Positions 1 to 5,557 of a stretch of DNA of 6,471 nt are shown here, piece after piece. Both the position numbers and the translations under genes were made by a program. The stretch covers positions 1 through 6,471 of the forward strand of contig JAOPZG010000066.1 of assembly GCA_025964215.1 (NCBI GenBank), in the 5' to 3' direction. Each line of letters starts with the position of its first letter. The first letter of the stretch is position 1. Below the pieces are notes generated by a model that saw only the letters and a program-made list of their open reading frames with translations, had not been told where the DNA came from and did not search any database. The stretch comes from Conexibacter sp. Its GTDB lineage: Bacteria > Actinomycetota > Thermoleophilia > Solirubrobacterales > Solirubrobacteraceae.

Positions 1-1712
1 CCCCAGCCGTGCTGGAAGACCGCGACCACGACGCCGAACGCCGCCGCGACCGACAGCAGGTTCATGATCGCCGCCATCAGCGGGATCACGATGCTGCGGA
101 AGACGGCCATCAGCAGCAGGAACGACAGCAGGACGACGATCCCGATGAACAGCGGCAGCTTCTGGCTCAGCACCTTCGAGAAGTCGATGCCGATCGCGGT
201 CGAGCCGCCGACCAGCGTGTCGATCTGGTTCCGCTCGGCCGCCGGGACGACGTCGTCGCGCAGCTTGTGCACGAGGTCGTCGGTGGACTTGTCCTGCGGC
301 GAGCCCTTCGGGAAGACCTGCGCGAGCGCGATGTCCTTGCCGACGATCACGGGCTTGGTCGTGGCGACCACGCCGTCGGTCTTGGCGACGGCCGCGACGA
401 CGCGCTTGAACGCCGCCTGCTGGGTCGCGCTCGGCGCCTGCGCCACGAGCTGCAAGGGACCGTTGAAGCCCGGGCCGAAGCCCTTCGCGAGCAGGTCATA
501 GGCCTTGCGTGTCGTCGTGCTGCCCGGGTCCGAGCCGCTGTCGGAGGAGCCGAGGCGCATCGACAGGAACGGCGCCGCGAGGATCAGCATGGCGATCGTG
601 GCGAGCACGGCCGCGACGATCGGCCGCCGCTCCAGCACGCCCGCCCAGCGCGCCCAGGCGCTCGACTCGTCGGACGTCGAGAGCTCGCCGGCGTCGAGCG
701 CGCGGCGCTGCTTGCCGGTCAGCACGCGGCGCCCGAAGAAGCCGAGCAGCGCGGGCAGCAGCGTCAGCGCCGAGAGCACCGTGAACGCCACGACGATCGA
801 GGCCGCGGTCGCCACGCCGTAGAGGAACGAGACGCCCAGGGCGAACATCCCGAGCAGCGCGATGCAGACCGTGATGCCCGCGAAGAGCACCGCTCGGCCG
901 GAGGTGTCGAGCGCCGCGACGACGGCGTCCTCCGGGCTGACCCCGCGCAGGACCTCCTGCCGGTAGCGCGTGACGATGAAGAGCGCGTAGTCGACGCCGA
1001 CGCCGAGGCCGATGAGGGCCGAGAGCTCCTGGCTGAACGACGCCATCGTGATCGCGTGCGAGAGCAGGCCGATGACCGCGATGCCGACGCCGAGCGAGAT
1101 GATCGCCCCGATCAGCGGCAGCAGCGCCGCAAGGAACGACCCGAAGACGATGAACAGCACCAGCGCCGCGACGAGGATGCCGATCAGCAGACCGCCGCCG
1201 CCGGGCTGGTCGGCCTGCTTGATCGCCTGGCCGCCGAGCTCGACCTGGAGCTGGTCGTCGCCCGCGGCCTGCGCGGTCTTGATGAGCTTCTTGGTGGCGT
1301 TGACCGGCACCTTGATCGCGTCGCCGTCCAGGTTGACCTGGGCGTAGGCGATCTTGCCGTCCTTGGCGACCTGCACGGCGCCGTCGGCCGCGTAGGGCGA
1401 GGCGACCGACGCGACGTGGGGGAGCTTGGCGACCTTCGCGAGCATCGCCTCGACCTTCGCCTTGACGGCGGGGTCGGTGATCTTGCCGTCCTTCGCGGCG
1501 AGCACGATCTGCTCCTGGTCGCCCGACGCCTTGGGCGCGGACTTCTGGAGCAGGTGGACGGCGTCGAAGCTGTCGGTGCCGCTGAGCTTGAACGAGTCCT
1601 TGTAGTCGCTGCCGGCACCGGCGTGGATGGCCGAGAGGCCGATCAGGGCGACGATCCATCCGGCGAGGACGATCCGGCGGTGTCGGAAGCACCAGCGGGC
1701 AAGTGTGCGCAT
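1..1712 (-). CDS. MMPL-family (RND superfamily) transporter, C-terminus cut by window edge
   Basis: An inner-membrane, probably proton-driven exporter of lipids or hydrophobic compounds; the substrate cannot be told from sequence. Reading from ATG at 1712-1710 gives 570 uninterrupted residues ending at Trp570 at the window edge, against roughly 700-1000 for the family, so the last membrane segments are missing. TM1 is about residues 13-30, then a periplasmic loop (about 31-172), TM2-6 (about 173-325), a charged cytoplasmic linker (327-360), TM7 (about 365-384), a second periplasmic loop and TM8-9 (about 520-566). The motif GLGVGVDYALF holds Asp241-Tyr242, the TM4 proton-relay pair known from MmpL3. 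The partner Asp-Tyr pair in TM10 would lie outside the window. The start is chosen because the N-terminus MRTLARWCFRHRRIVL is typical of the family; GGAG at 1725-1728 is 12 bases upstream, a weak ribosome site. It follows the TetR gene by 87 bases on the same strand and is probably controlled by it. Family call is firm; substrate unknown. Confidence 0.93.
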   Translation of the reverse strand, partial: MRTLARWCFRHRRIVLAGWIVALIGLSAIHAGAGSDYKDSFKLSGTDSFDAVHLLQKSAPKASGDQEQIVLAAKDGKITDPAVKAKVEAMLAKVAKLPHVASVASPYAADGAVQVAKDGKIAYAQVNLDGDAIKVPVNATKKLIKTAQAAGDDQLQVELGGQAIKQADQPGGGGLLIGILVAALVLFIVFGSFLAALLPLIGAIISLGVGIAVIGLLSHAITMASFSQELSALIGLGVGVDYALFIVTRYRQEVLRGVSPEDAVVAALDTSGRAVLFAGITVCIALLGMFALGVSFLYGVATAASIVVAFTVLSALTLLPALLGFFGRRVLTGKQRRALDAGELSTSDESSAWARWAGVLERRPIVAAVLATIAMLILAAPFLSMRLGSSDSGSDPGSTTTRKAYDLLAKGFGPGFNGPLQLVAQAPSATQQAAFKRVVAAVAKTDGVVATTKPVIVGKDIALAQVFPKGSPQDKSTDDLVHKLRDDVVPAAERNQIDTLVGGSTAIGIDFSKVLSQKLPLFIGIVVLLSFLLLMAVFRSIVIPLMAAIMNLLSVAAAFGVVVAVFQHGW

Positions 1713-1772
1713 GGGGAAAGCAGGCTCCGGGGTGGTTGGGGAGGGGAGCGGGACGGCGAGGTGTCGTCCGGA

Positions 1773-1778
1773 ACCTTA
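1773..1778 (-). promoter_or_regulatory. Possible -10 box (TAAGGT) for the MMPL transporter
   Basis: The 87-base gap between the TetR stop and the MMPL start contains TAAGGT on the minus strand, fitting the actinobacterial TAnnnT pattern. Transcription would begin near 1766, leaving a leader of about 54 bases. No convincing -35 box sits 16-18 bases upstream, so this is a weak call and the gene may depend on read-through from the SMR-TetR promoter. Confidence 0.3.
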
Positions 1779-1799
1779 GACCTCCCTACGCGCGGGAAC

Positions 1800-2348
1800 T
1801 CATCTCGGCGCTTCACGCGTGAGCGCGAGCAGCCGCTGCACGACCTGCTCGCGCAGCTCGCCGGTCGGCGGCGCGAGCCCCAGCAGCTCGCAGAACCACA
1901 GGCCCTCGGCGGCCAGCCGGACGATCGTGGCCTCGACCGGGTCGATGCCGTCGTCCACGAACCGCGCCTGCCAGCCCGCGTAGCGCGCGCGGACGGCCTC
2001 GAGCCGCTCGGGGTGCAGGGCGAGCACGGCGAGGATGCCGCTGTCGATCTCGCGCGCGTGCTGGTCGGTGCCGTCGCGGGCGCTCGCGTCGGCGTAGGCG
2101 CGCGTCCAGCCGCCGGGCTCGTCGCCGGCGTCGGCGTCGATCCGGGCCTGGAACGAGGCCTCCCAGCGGTCGACGACCGCGTCGAGGAGCTGGCCCTTGG
2201 AGGAGAAGTGGTAGAGCAGGCCGCCCTTGGAGACGCCGGCCTCCTCGGCGACCGCGTCGAGCGTGAGCTTCGACGGGTCGCGCAGCAGGAGGCGCGCGGC
2301 GGCGTCCAGCAGCTTGTCGCGGGTCTCGCCCGCCGGCCGGCGCGGCAC
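1800..2348 (-). CDS. TetR/AcrR-family transcriptional regulator, likely repressor of the adjacent efflux genes
   Basis: A dimeric ligand-responsive DNA-binding protein of 182 residues, a normal TetR length. The N-terminal domain (about residues 9-57) shows the family helix-turn-helix: LDAVAEEAGVSKGGLLYHFS at about 30-49, followed by SKGQLLDAVVD. The Tyr-His-Phe and the Lys after it are the usual DNA-contact and helix-4 residues. The remainder is an alpha-helical ligand and dimer domain with no recognisable ligand signature. Start: GTG at 2348-2346, whose G is also the last base of the SMR stop (TAGTG), a one-base overlap implying translational coupling; no Shine-Dalgarno is visible. Being encoded within an operon of two efflux pumps, and with a strong palindrome over the operon promoter, it is inferred to repress its own operon and release it on binding a pump substrate. 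Regulation of the downstream MMPL gene is likely but not shown. Confidence 0.93.
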   Translation of the reverse strand: MPRRPAGETRDKLLDAAARLLLRDPSKLTLDAVAEEAGVSKGGLLYHFSSKGQLLDAVVDRWEASFQARIDADAGDEPGGWTRAYADASARDGTDQHAREIDSGILAVLALHPERLEAVRARYAGWQARFVDDGIDPVEATIVRLAAEGLWFCELLGLAPPTGELREQVVQRLLALTREAPR

Positions 2349-2674
2349 TAGTGCGCGCCGCCCGCGGCGCTGAGGCCGGCGACGCCGAGGACGATGATCC
2401 CGAGGCTGGCGAGCTTCATGAGGTTCATGGTCTCACCGAAGGCAACGACGCCGGCGATCGCGATCAGCGCGGTGCCCACGCCGGACCAGATCGCGTAGGT
2501 CAGCGAGACGGGGATGTCCTTGAGCGCGAGGGCCAGCAGCCAGAACGAGATGCCGTAGCCGACGACGACGATCGCCGACGGCATGGGTCTGGAGAACCCG
2601 TCGGAGACGCGAAGAGCAAGGGTGGCGCCGACCTCGGAGAGGATGGCGAAGGCGAGGAGGAGGAAAGCTGGCAT
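2348..2674 (-). CDS. Small multidrug resistance (SMR) efflux protein, EmrE/Qac subtype
   Basis: A four-helix inner-membrane proton/drug antiporter that works as an antiparallel dimer and exports quaternary ammonium compounds and other hydrophobic cations. The 108-residue length fits the family (105-120). Key positions align with EmrE numbering: Glu14 in TM1 (AILSEVGATLALR), the proton- and substrate-binding acid, plus Tyr40, Tyr60 and Trp63. The segments SFWLLALAL and YAIWSGVG nearly copy EmrE, which favours the Qac-type multidrug branch over the guanidinium (Gdx/SugE) branch. TM helices are about 3-21, 33-51, 58-77 and 85-104. Start: ATG at 2674-2672, chosen because it gives the correct Glu14 spacing and lies 7 bases after a TATAGT -10 box, so the mRNA is probably leaderless. 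It is the first gene of the SMR-TetR(-MMPL) unit. Whether it is a homodimer or needs a second partner is unknown; no second SMR gene is in the window. Confidence 0.95.
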   Translation of the reverse strand: MPAFLLLAFAILSEVGATLALRVSDGFSRPMPSAIVVVGYGISFWLLALALKDIPVSLTYAIWSGVGTALIAIAGVVAFGETMNLMKLASLGIIVLGVAGLSAAGGAH

Positions 2675-2681
2675 GAGCCAT

Positions 2682-2687
2682 ACTATA
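2682..2687 (-). promoter_or_regulatory. -10 box (TATAGT) of the SMR-TetR operon, leaderless type
   Basis: TATAGT on the minus strand ends 7 bases before the SMR ATG, so transcription should start at or within a base or two of the A of ATG, giving a leaderless mRNA. This agrees with the lack of a Shine-Dalgarno. With a 17-base spacer the -35 position reads GTGTAA (2705-2710), a weak match. The box forms one end of the 24-base palindrome, so a bound repressor would mask it. Confidence 0.65.
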
Positions 2688-2705
2688 CCGTCTGGACGGT
2701 ACAGT
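2682..2705. promoter_or_regulatory. Palindromic operator, probable TetR-family binding site
   Basis: A 24-base inverted repeat centred at 2693/2694. The inner arms TACCGTC and GACGGTA are perfect 7-base complements around a central TG; after one mismatched pair (A/C) the arms continue with ACT and AGT, also perfect. Ten of the 11 pairs flanking the centre match. Size and position suit a TetR dimer: the site fills the spacer and covers the -10 box of the SMR promoter. That the TetR encoded at 1800-2348 binds here is inferred from adjacency. Confidence 0.8.
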
Positions 2706-2716
2706 TACACGAGGAG

Positions 2717-2726
2717 TGTCCGGACA
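2717..2726. promoter_or_regulatory. Second, shorter palindrome sharing the operator core
   Basis: TGTCCGGACA is a perfect 10-base palindrome centred at 2721/2722, 28 bases from the main operator centre. Its core GTCCGGAC differs from the main operator core GTCTGGAC at one base, with the same centre. It lies 9 bases upstream of the TTGCAA -35 box of the rightward gene. It may be a weaker auxiliary site for the same regulator, or chance, since short CG-rich palindromes are common in such DNA. Confidence 0.35.
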
Positions 2727-2735
2727 TGCTCCTGT

Positions 2736-2764
2736 TTGCAAAGCTCGGCTCACTGCCCTAGCGT
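2736..2764 (+). promoter_or_regulatory. Promoter of the secreted four-cysteine protein gene (TTGCAA, 17 bases, TAGCGT)
   Basis: A -35 box TTGCAA (2736-2741; 4 of 6 to TTGACA) is followed after exactly 17 bases by a -10 box TAGCGT (2759-2764). Six bases separate the -10 box from ATG at 2771, so the transcript should start at the start codon and be leaderless. No Shine-Dalgarno is needed for that start and none is convincing. Confidence 0.65.
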
Positions 2765-2770
2765 CGAGGC

Positions 2771-3481
2771 ATGCTCCGGGTCGGAATCGTCGTGGTCATC
2801 GCCGCCGCCGCGCTGGGGGTCGCCGCCCTCGCCTTCGGGCAGGACGTCGTGCCCATCAAGATCGCGGCGAAGGTGAAGGTGACGCCGGACAAGGCCGGCA
2901 CGCCGGCCCACCCGCAGGGCGTCCGGGTCGACGCGCGGATCACCGTCGACATCCCGCACGACATCGACCCGCCGCTGGTGCAGAGCGTCGACGTCTGGTT
3001 CCCGAAGGGCGGCCTCTACAACGGCGCCAAGTGGCCGACGTGCAACCTCCAGGCGCTCCGCCACTCCGGCCCGAAGGCCTGCCCCGCCCGCTCGATCATG
3101 GGCCACGGCCGCGGCGTCGCCGACGCCGACGGCACCAAGACCTACCCGACGCTCACCGTCGTCAACGGCGGGGCCAACGCCGTGTACTTCTGGGTCGTGC
3201 TGCGCTCGCCCGCGCGCGTCCAGGAGCCGATCCCCGCGTCGATCGAGAAGCTCACCTCGGGCCGCTGGTCCTACCACGCGCACGCGAACATCCCGCGCAA
3301 CCTCCAGATCGTCGCCGGCATCCCGCTGCGGCTGGACAGCTTCCACGCGGTCGTCGGCCGCGGCGACTGGATCGCCACGACGTCGTGCCCGAAGGACCAC
3401 CTCTGGCGCTACCACGCCGAGACGCACTACGACTCCGGGCAGAACGTGGCGACCGACGGCAGCGTCGCCTGCCGCAGCTAG
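2771..3481 (+). CDS. Secreted four-cysteine protein of unknown function
   Basis: I do not recognise a named family. The 236-residue product begins with a signal-peptide-like segment: Arg3, a hydrophobic stretch (about 4-22) and a plausible cleavage near AFG-QD (23-24); no lipobox cysteine is present. The mature part is rich in short alternating polar/hydrophobic segments, suggesting a beta-rich extracellular domain. It contains four cysteines: Cys91 (WPTCNLQAL), Cys104 (GPKACPARS), Cys206 (TTSCPKDHLW) and Cys234 (SVACRS), an even number that fits two disulfides outside the cell. Other marked features are a Gly-rich turn GHGRGVADADG (111-121) and His/Trp/Tyr-rich stretches near 165-173 and 210-220. 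No catalytic motif is evident. The start is fixed by the promoter 6 bases upstream. The gene lies 9 bases before a complete MMPL transporter on the same strand, so a role alongside that transporter at the cell surface is possible but is only inferred from position. Confidence 0.85.
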   Translation: MLRVGIVVVIAAAALGVAALAFGQDVVPIKIAAKVKVTPDKAGTPAHPQGVRVDARITVDIPHDIDPPLVQSVDVWFPKGGLYNGAKWPTCNLQALRHSGPKACPARSIMGHGRGVADADGTKTYPTLTVVNGGANAVYFWVVLRSPARVQEPIPASIEKLTSGRWSYHAHANIPRNLQIVAGIPLRLDSFHAVVGRGDWIATTSCPKDHLWRYHAETHYDSGQNVATDGSVACRS

Positions 3482-3484
3482 GCT
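3479..3484 (+). promoter_or_regulatory. -10 box (TAGGCT) for the downstream MMPL gene, overlapping a stop codon
   Basis: TAGGCT fits TAnnnT and lies 6 bases before the GTG at 3491, the same geometry as at 2759-2764. Its first three bases are the TAG stop of the preceding gene. The -35 position at a 17-base spacer reads ACGGCA, only 3 of 6 to consensus. It would give a leaderless mRNA in addition to any read-through from upstream. Confidence 0.5.
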
Positions 3485-3490
3485 TCCGCC

Positions 3491-5557
3491 GTGCTGCGCG
3501 CAGTCCACGGGTGGATCGGGCGCCATCGGGTCGCGGTCCTGCTCGCGTGGGCCGTGCTGATCGCCGCCGCGCTCCCGCTCGCGCTCACCCAGTCAGACCA
3601 CCTCACCGGCGGCGGCTTCCAGGTCCCGGGCTCCCAGTCCGAGAAGGTCGAGCACGAGATCCAGTCGAGCGTGCCGCTCGACTACCGGCCGGCGACGCTC
3701 GGCGCGGTGCTCGTCGCGCCCAAGGGCACGCCGCTGCGCGACTACCGCGCGGCGCTCGCCGCGCTGGGCAGGGCCGCGCGCGCCACGCCGCACGTCGCGC
3801 TGGACCCGCAGATCTCCGAGGCCGCGCTCTTCTTCGCCCGCACGAAGCCGGGCCAGCCCAACGTGGTGGCCTTGACGCTCGACGCCGACGAGTTCCACGC
3901 GCCCGACGTCGCCAAGGAGCTGCGCAAGCAGCTCGGCCTCGCCGACGGCCGCCAGTACGGGCAGGTGCAGCTGCACCTCGTCGGCGCCGGCGCGCTGTGG
4001 GCCGGGATGGTCGACCTGACCAAGGACGACCTCGGCGGCGCGGAGCGGATCGGCTTCCCGATCGTCGCGCTGATCCTGCTCGCGATGTTCGGCTCGCTCG
4101 CCGCGGCGGTGCTGCCGCTCGCGATCGGCGGCGTCGCGGTGCTCATCACGAGCGCGGTGATCGCGCTGCTCGCGCGGCACTTCACGATGAGCTTCTACGT
4201 CCCGAACATGGCCTCGATGATCGGGATCGGCGTCGCGGTCGACTACTCGCTGTTCGTGGTCGTGCGCTTCCGCGAGGAGCTGCGCGACGGCGCGACGCTG
4301 GCCGCCGCGCGCGCGACGGCGATGGCGACCTCCGGCGTCGCCGTGCTCTTCAGCGGCGCGGGCGTCGTGATCGCGCTCGCCGGGCTGCTGCTCGTCCCGA
4401 CGCCGGCGATCCGCTCGATGGCCGTCGGCGCGATGGTGGTGGTGATCGTCGCGATGCTCGCCTGCGCGCTGCTGCTGCCCGCGCTGCTCGCGGTCCTCGG
4501 CGCGCGGATCGGCCCAGCCAAGGCGGAGTCGACGCTCTTCCGCCGCTGGAGCGCGCGCGTCACCGCGCGCCCCGGCGTCTCGCTCGTCGCGGTGCTGATC
4601 GTCCTGCTCGCGCTCGCCGCGCCGGTCCTCGGCGCGAAGACCGGCGACGGCGCGCTGCGCCAGTTCCCGAAGGACAACGAGACGCGCGTCGGCTTCAACG
4701 CGGCGCGCTCGGTCCGCGGGCCCGGCGACGGCACGCCGCTGAAGATCCTCGTGCGCGCACGCGACCTCGACCGCGCCGTCGTGCTGCTGCGCGCCGACCC
4801 CGACGTCGTGAAGACCGGCGTGCGGACGCGGACCGACGACAAGCGCTGGATCTTCCTCGTGGTGCGCGCGAGGTTCGACGCCGACCAGCCGCAGGCCAAG
4901 GCGCTCGTCGCGCGGCTGCGCAAGCAGCTCCCGAAGGGCAGCCTCGTCGGCGGCAACGGCGCGGCGCAGCTCGACTTCAACCACGCGATCACGGGGTCGA
5001 TCTGGAAGATCGCGCTGTGGACGCTGGTCGCGACGTTCGTGCTCCTGCTGCTGATGCTGCGGGCGCTGCCGCTCGCCCTCCAGGCCGTCGCCGCCAACGT
5101 GCTCTCGGTCGCGGCGAGCTTCGGGATCCTCACCGCCGTCCAGGTCTGGGGGAAGGACGACGGCTACATCGACACCGTGACCATCCCCATCATCTTGGCC
5201 GTGGTCTTCGGGTTGTCGATGGACTACGAGGTCTTCCTGCTGAGCCGGATCCGCGAGCGGCGCGACGCCGGCCTCGACACGCGCACCGCGGTGCTCGAGG
5301 GGATCGCGACGAGCGGCCGGACGATCACCGGCGCGGCGCTCGTCATGGTCGCGGTCTTCGCCTGCTTCGCGCTGACCGGCGTGCCGGTGATCGCCGAGCT
5401 CGGGCTCGGCGCCGCGGTGGCGATCGCGATCGACGCGACGCTCGTGCGGCTGGTGCTCGTGCCGGCGGCGATGACGCTGCTCGGCGAGCGCTGCTGGTGG
5501 CTGCCTAGGCTCCCGGCGCGCGCGCGGGGAGAGCGACCGGTGGCGCCGGGGCGATGA
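3491..5557 (+). CDS. MMPL-family (RND superfamily) transporter, complete
   Basis: An inner-membrane exporter, most likely proton-driven, for lipids or other hydrophobic molecules; the 688 residues are slightly short for the family. Layout: TM1 (about 13-32), periplasmic domain 1 (33-183), TM2-6 (184-338), cytoplasmic linker, TM7 (363-382), periplasmic domain 2 (383-503), TM8-12 (504-664). The proton-relay pairs known from MmpL3 are both present: Asp251-Tyr252 in GIGVAVDYSLF and Asp578-Tyr579 in FGLSMDYEVFL. The C-terminal IDATLVRLVLVPAAMTLLGE...WWLP is a family hallmark. The tail after TM12 is only about 25 residues and Arg/Pro-rich, without the long cytoplasmic domain of mycobacterial MmpL3. 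Start: GTG at 3491, giving a typical N-terminus and matching the -10 box; no Shine-Dalgarno is seen. It is probably co-expressed with the secreted protein before it. Its last 53 bases overlap the 3' end of the opposing GGDEF-EAL gene. It is clearly divergent from the MMPL at the left edge, so it is not a recent duplicate. Confidence 0.95.
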   Translation: MLRAVHGWIGRHRVAVLLAWAVLIAAALPLALTQSDHLTGGGFQVPGSQSEKVEHEIQSSVPLDYRPATLGAVLVAPKGTPLRDYRAALAALGRAARATPHVALDPQISEAALFFARTKPGQPNVVALTLDADEFHAPDVAKELRKQLGLADGRQYGQVQLHLVGAGALWAGMVDLTKDDLGGAERIGFPIVALILLAMFGSLAAAVLPLAIGGVAVLITSAVIALLARHFTMSFYVPNMASMIGIGVAVDYSLFVVVRFREELRDGATLAAARATAMATSGVAVLFSGAGVVIALAGLLLVPTPAIRSMAVGAMVVVIVAMLACALLLPALLAVLGARIGPAKAESTLFRRWSARVTARPGVSLVAVLIVLLALAAPVLGAKTGDGALRQFPKDNETRVGFNAARSVRGPGDGTPLKILVRARDLDRAVVLLRADPDVVKTGVRTRTDDKRWIFLVVRARFDADQPQAKALVARLRKQLPKGSLVGGNGAAQLDFNHAITGSIWKIALWTLVATFVLLLLMLRALPLALQAVAANVLSVAASFGILTAVQVWGKDDGYIDTVTIPIILAVVFGLSMDYEVFLLSRIRERRDAGLDTRTAVLEGIATSGRTITGAALVMVAVFACFALTGVPVIAELGLGAAVAIAIDATLVRLVLVPAAMTLLGERCWWLPRLPARARGERPVAPGR

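Noticed and set aside
496..1692. A 398-residue minus-strand frame over the left MMPL gene
   Set aside because: It is out of register with the true MMPL frame, which starts at 1712 and stays open to the left edge with family motifs throughout; this one is Arg/Ala/Pro-rich noise.
9..2351. A 780-residue open frame on the plus strand, antisense to the MMPL and TetR genes
   Set aside because: The product is Arg/Asp/Gln-rich low-complexity sequence with no fold signature, and it lies opposite two clear families; a shadow of GC-biased codons.
2433..2753. An alternative frame using ATG at 2681-2679 just upstream of the SMR start
   Set aside because: It reads the SMR gene out of frame; the ATG at 2674 gives an EmrE-like protein with Glu14, Tyr40, Tyr60 and Trp63 in the expected places.
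2726..2761. An 11-codon ORF (MLLFAKLGSLP) preceded by GAGGAG nine bases upstream, a possible leader peptide
   Set aside because: It overlaps the -35 and -10 boxes of the next gene, and the only candidate promoter for it (TACAGT at 2700-2705) has no -35; most likely chance.
3593..4984. A 463-residue minus-strand frame opposite the complete MMPL gene
   Set aside because: Composition dominated by Arg, Glu, Ala and His without motifs; an antisense shadow.
2716..5508. A 930-residue plus-strand frame spanning the secreted-protein and MMPL genes
   Set aside because: Arg/Ala/Asp-rich low-complexity translation in the wrong register of two well-supported genes.
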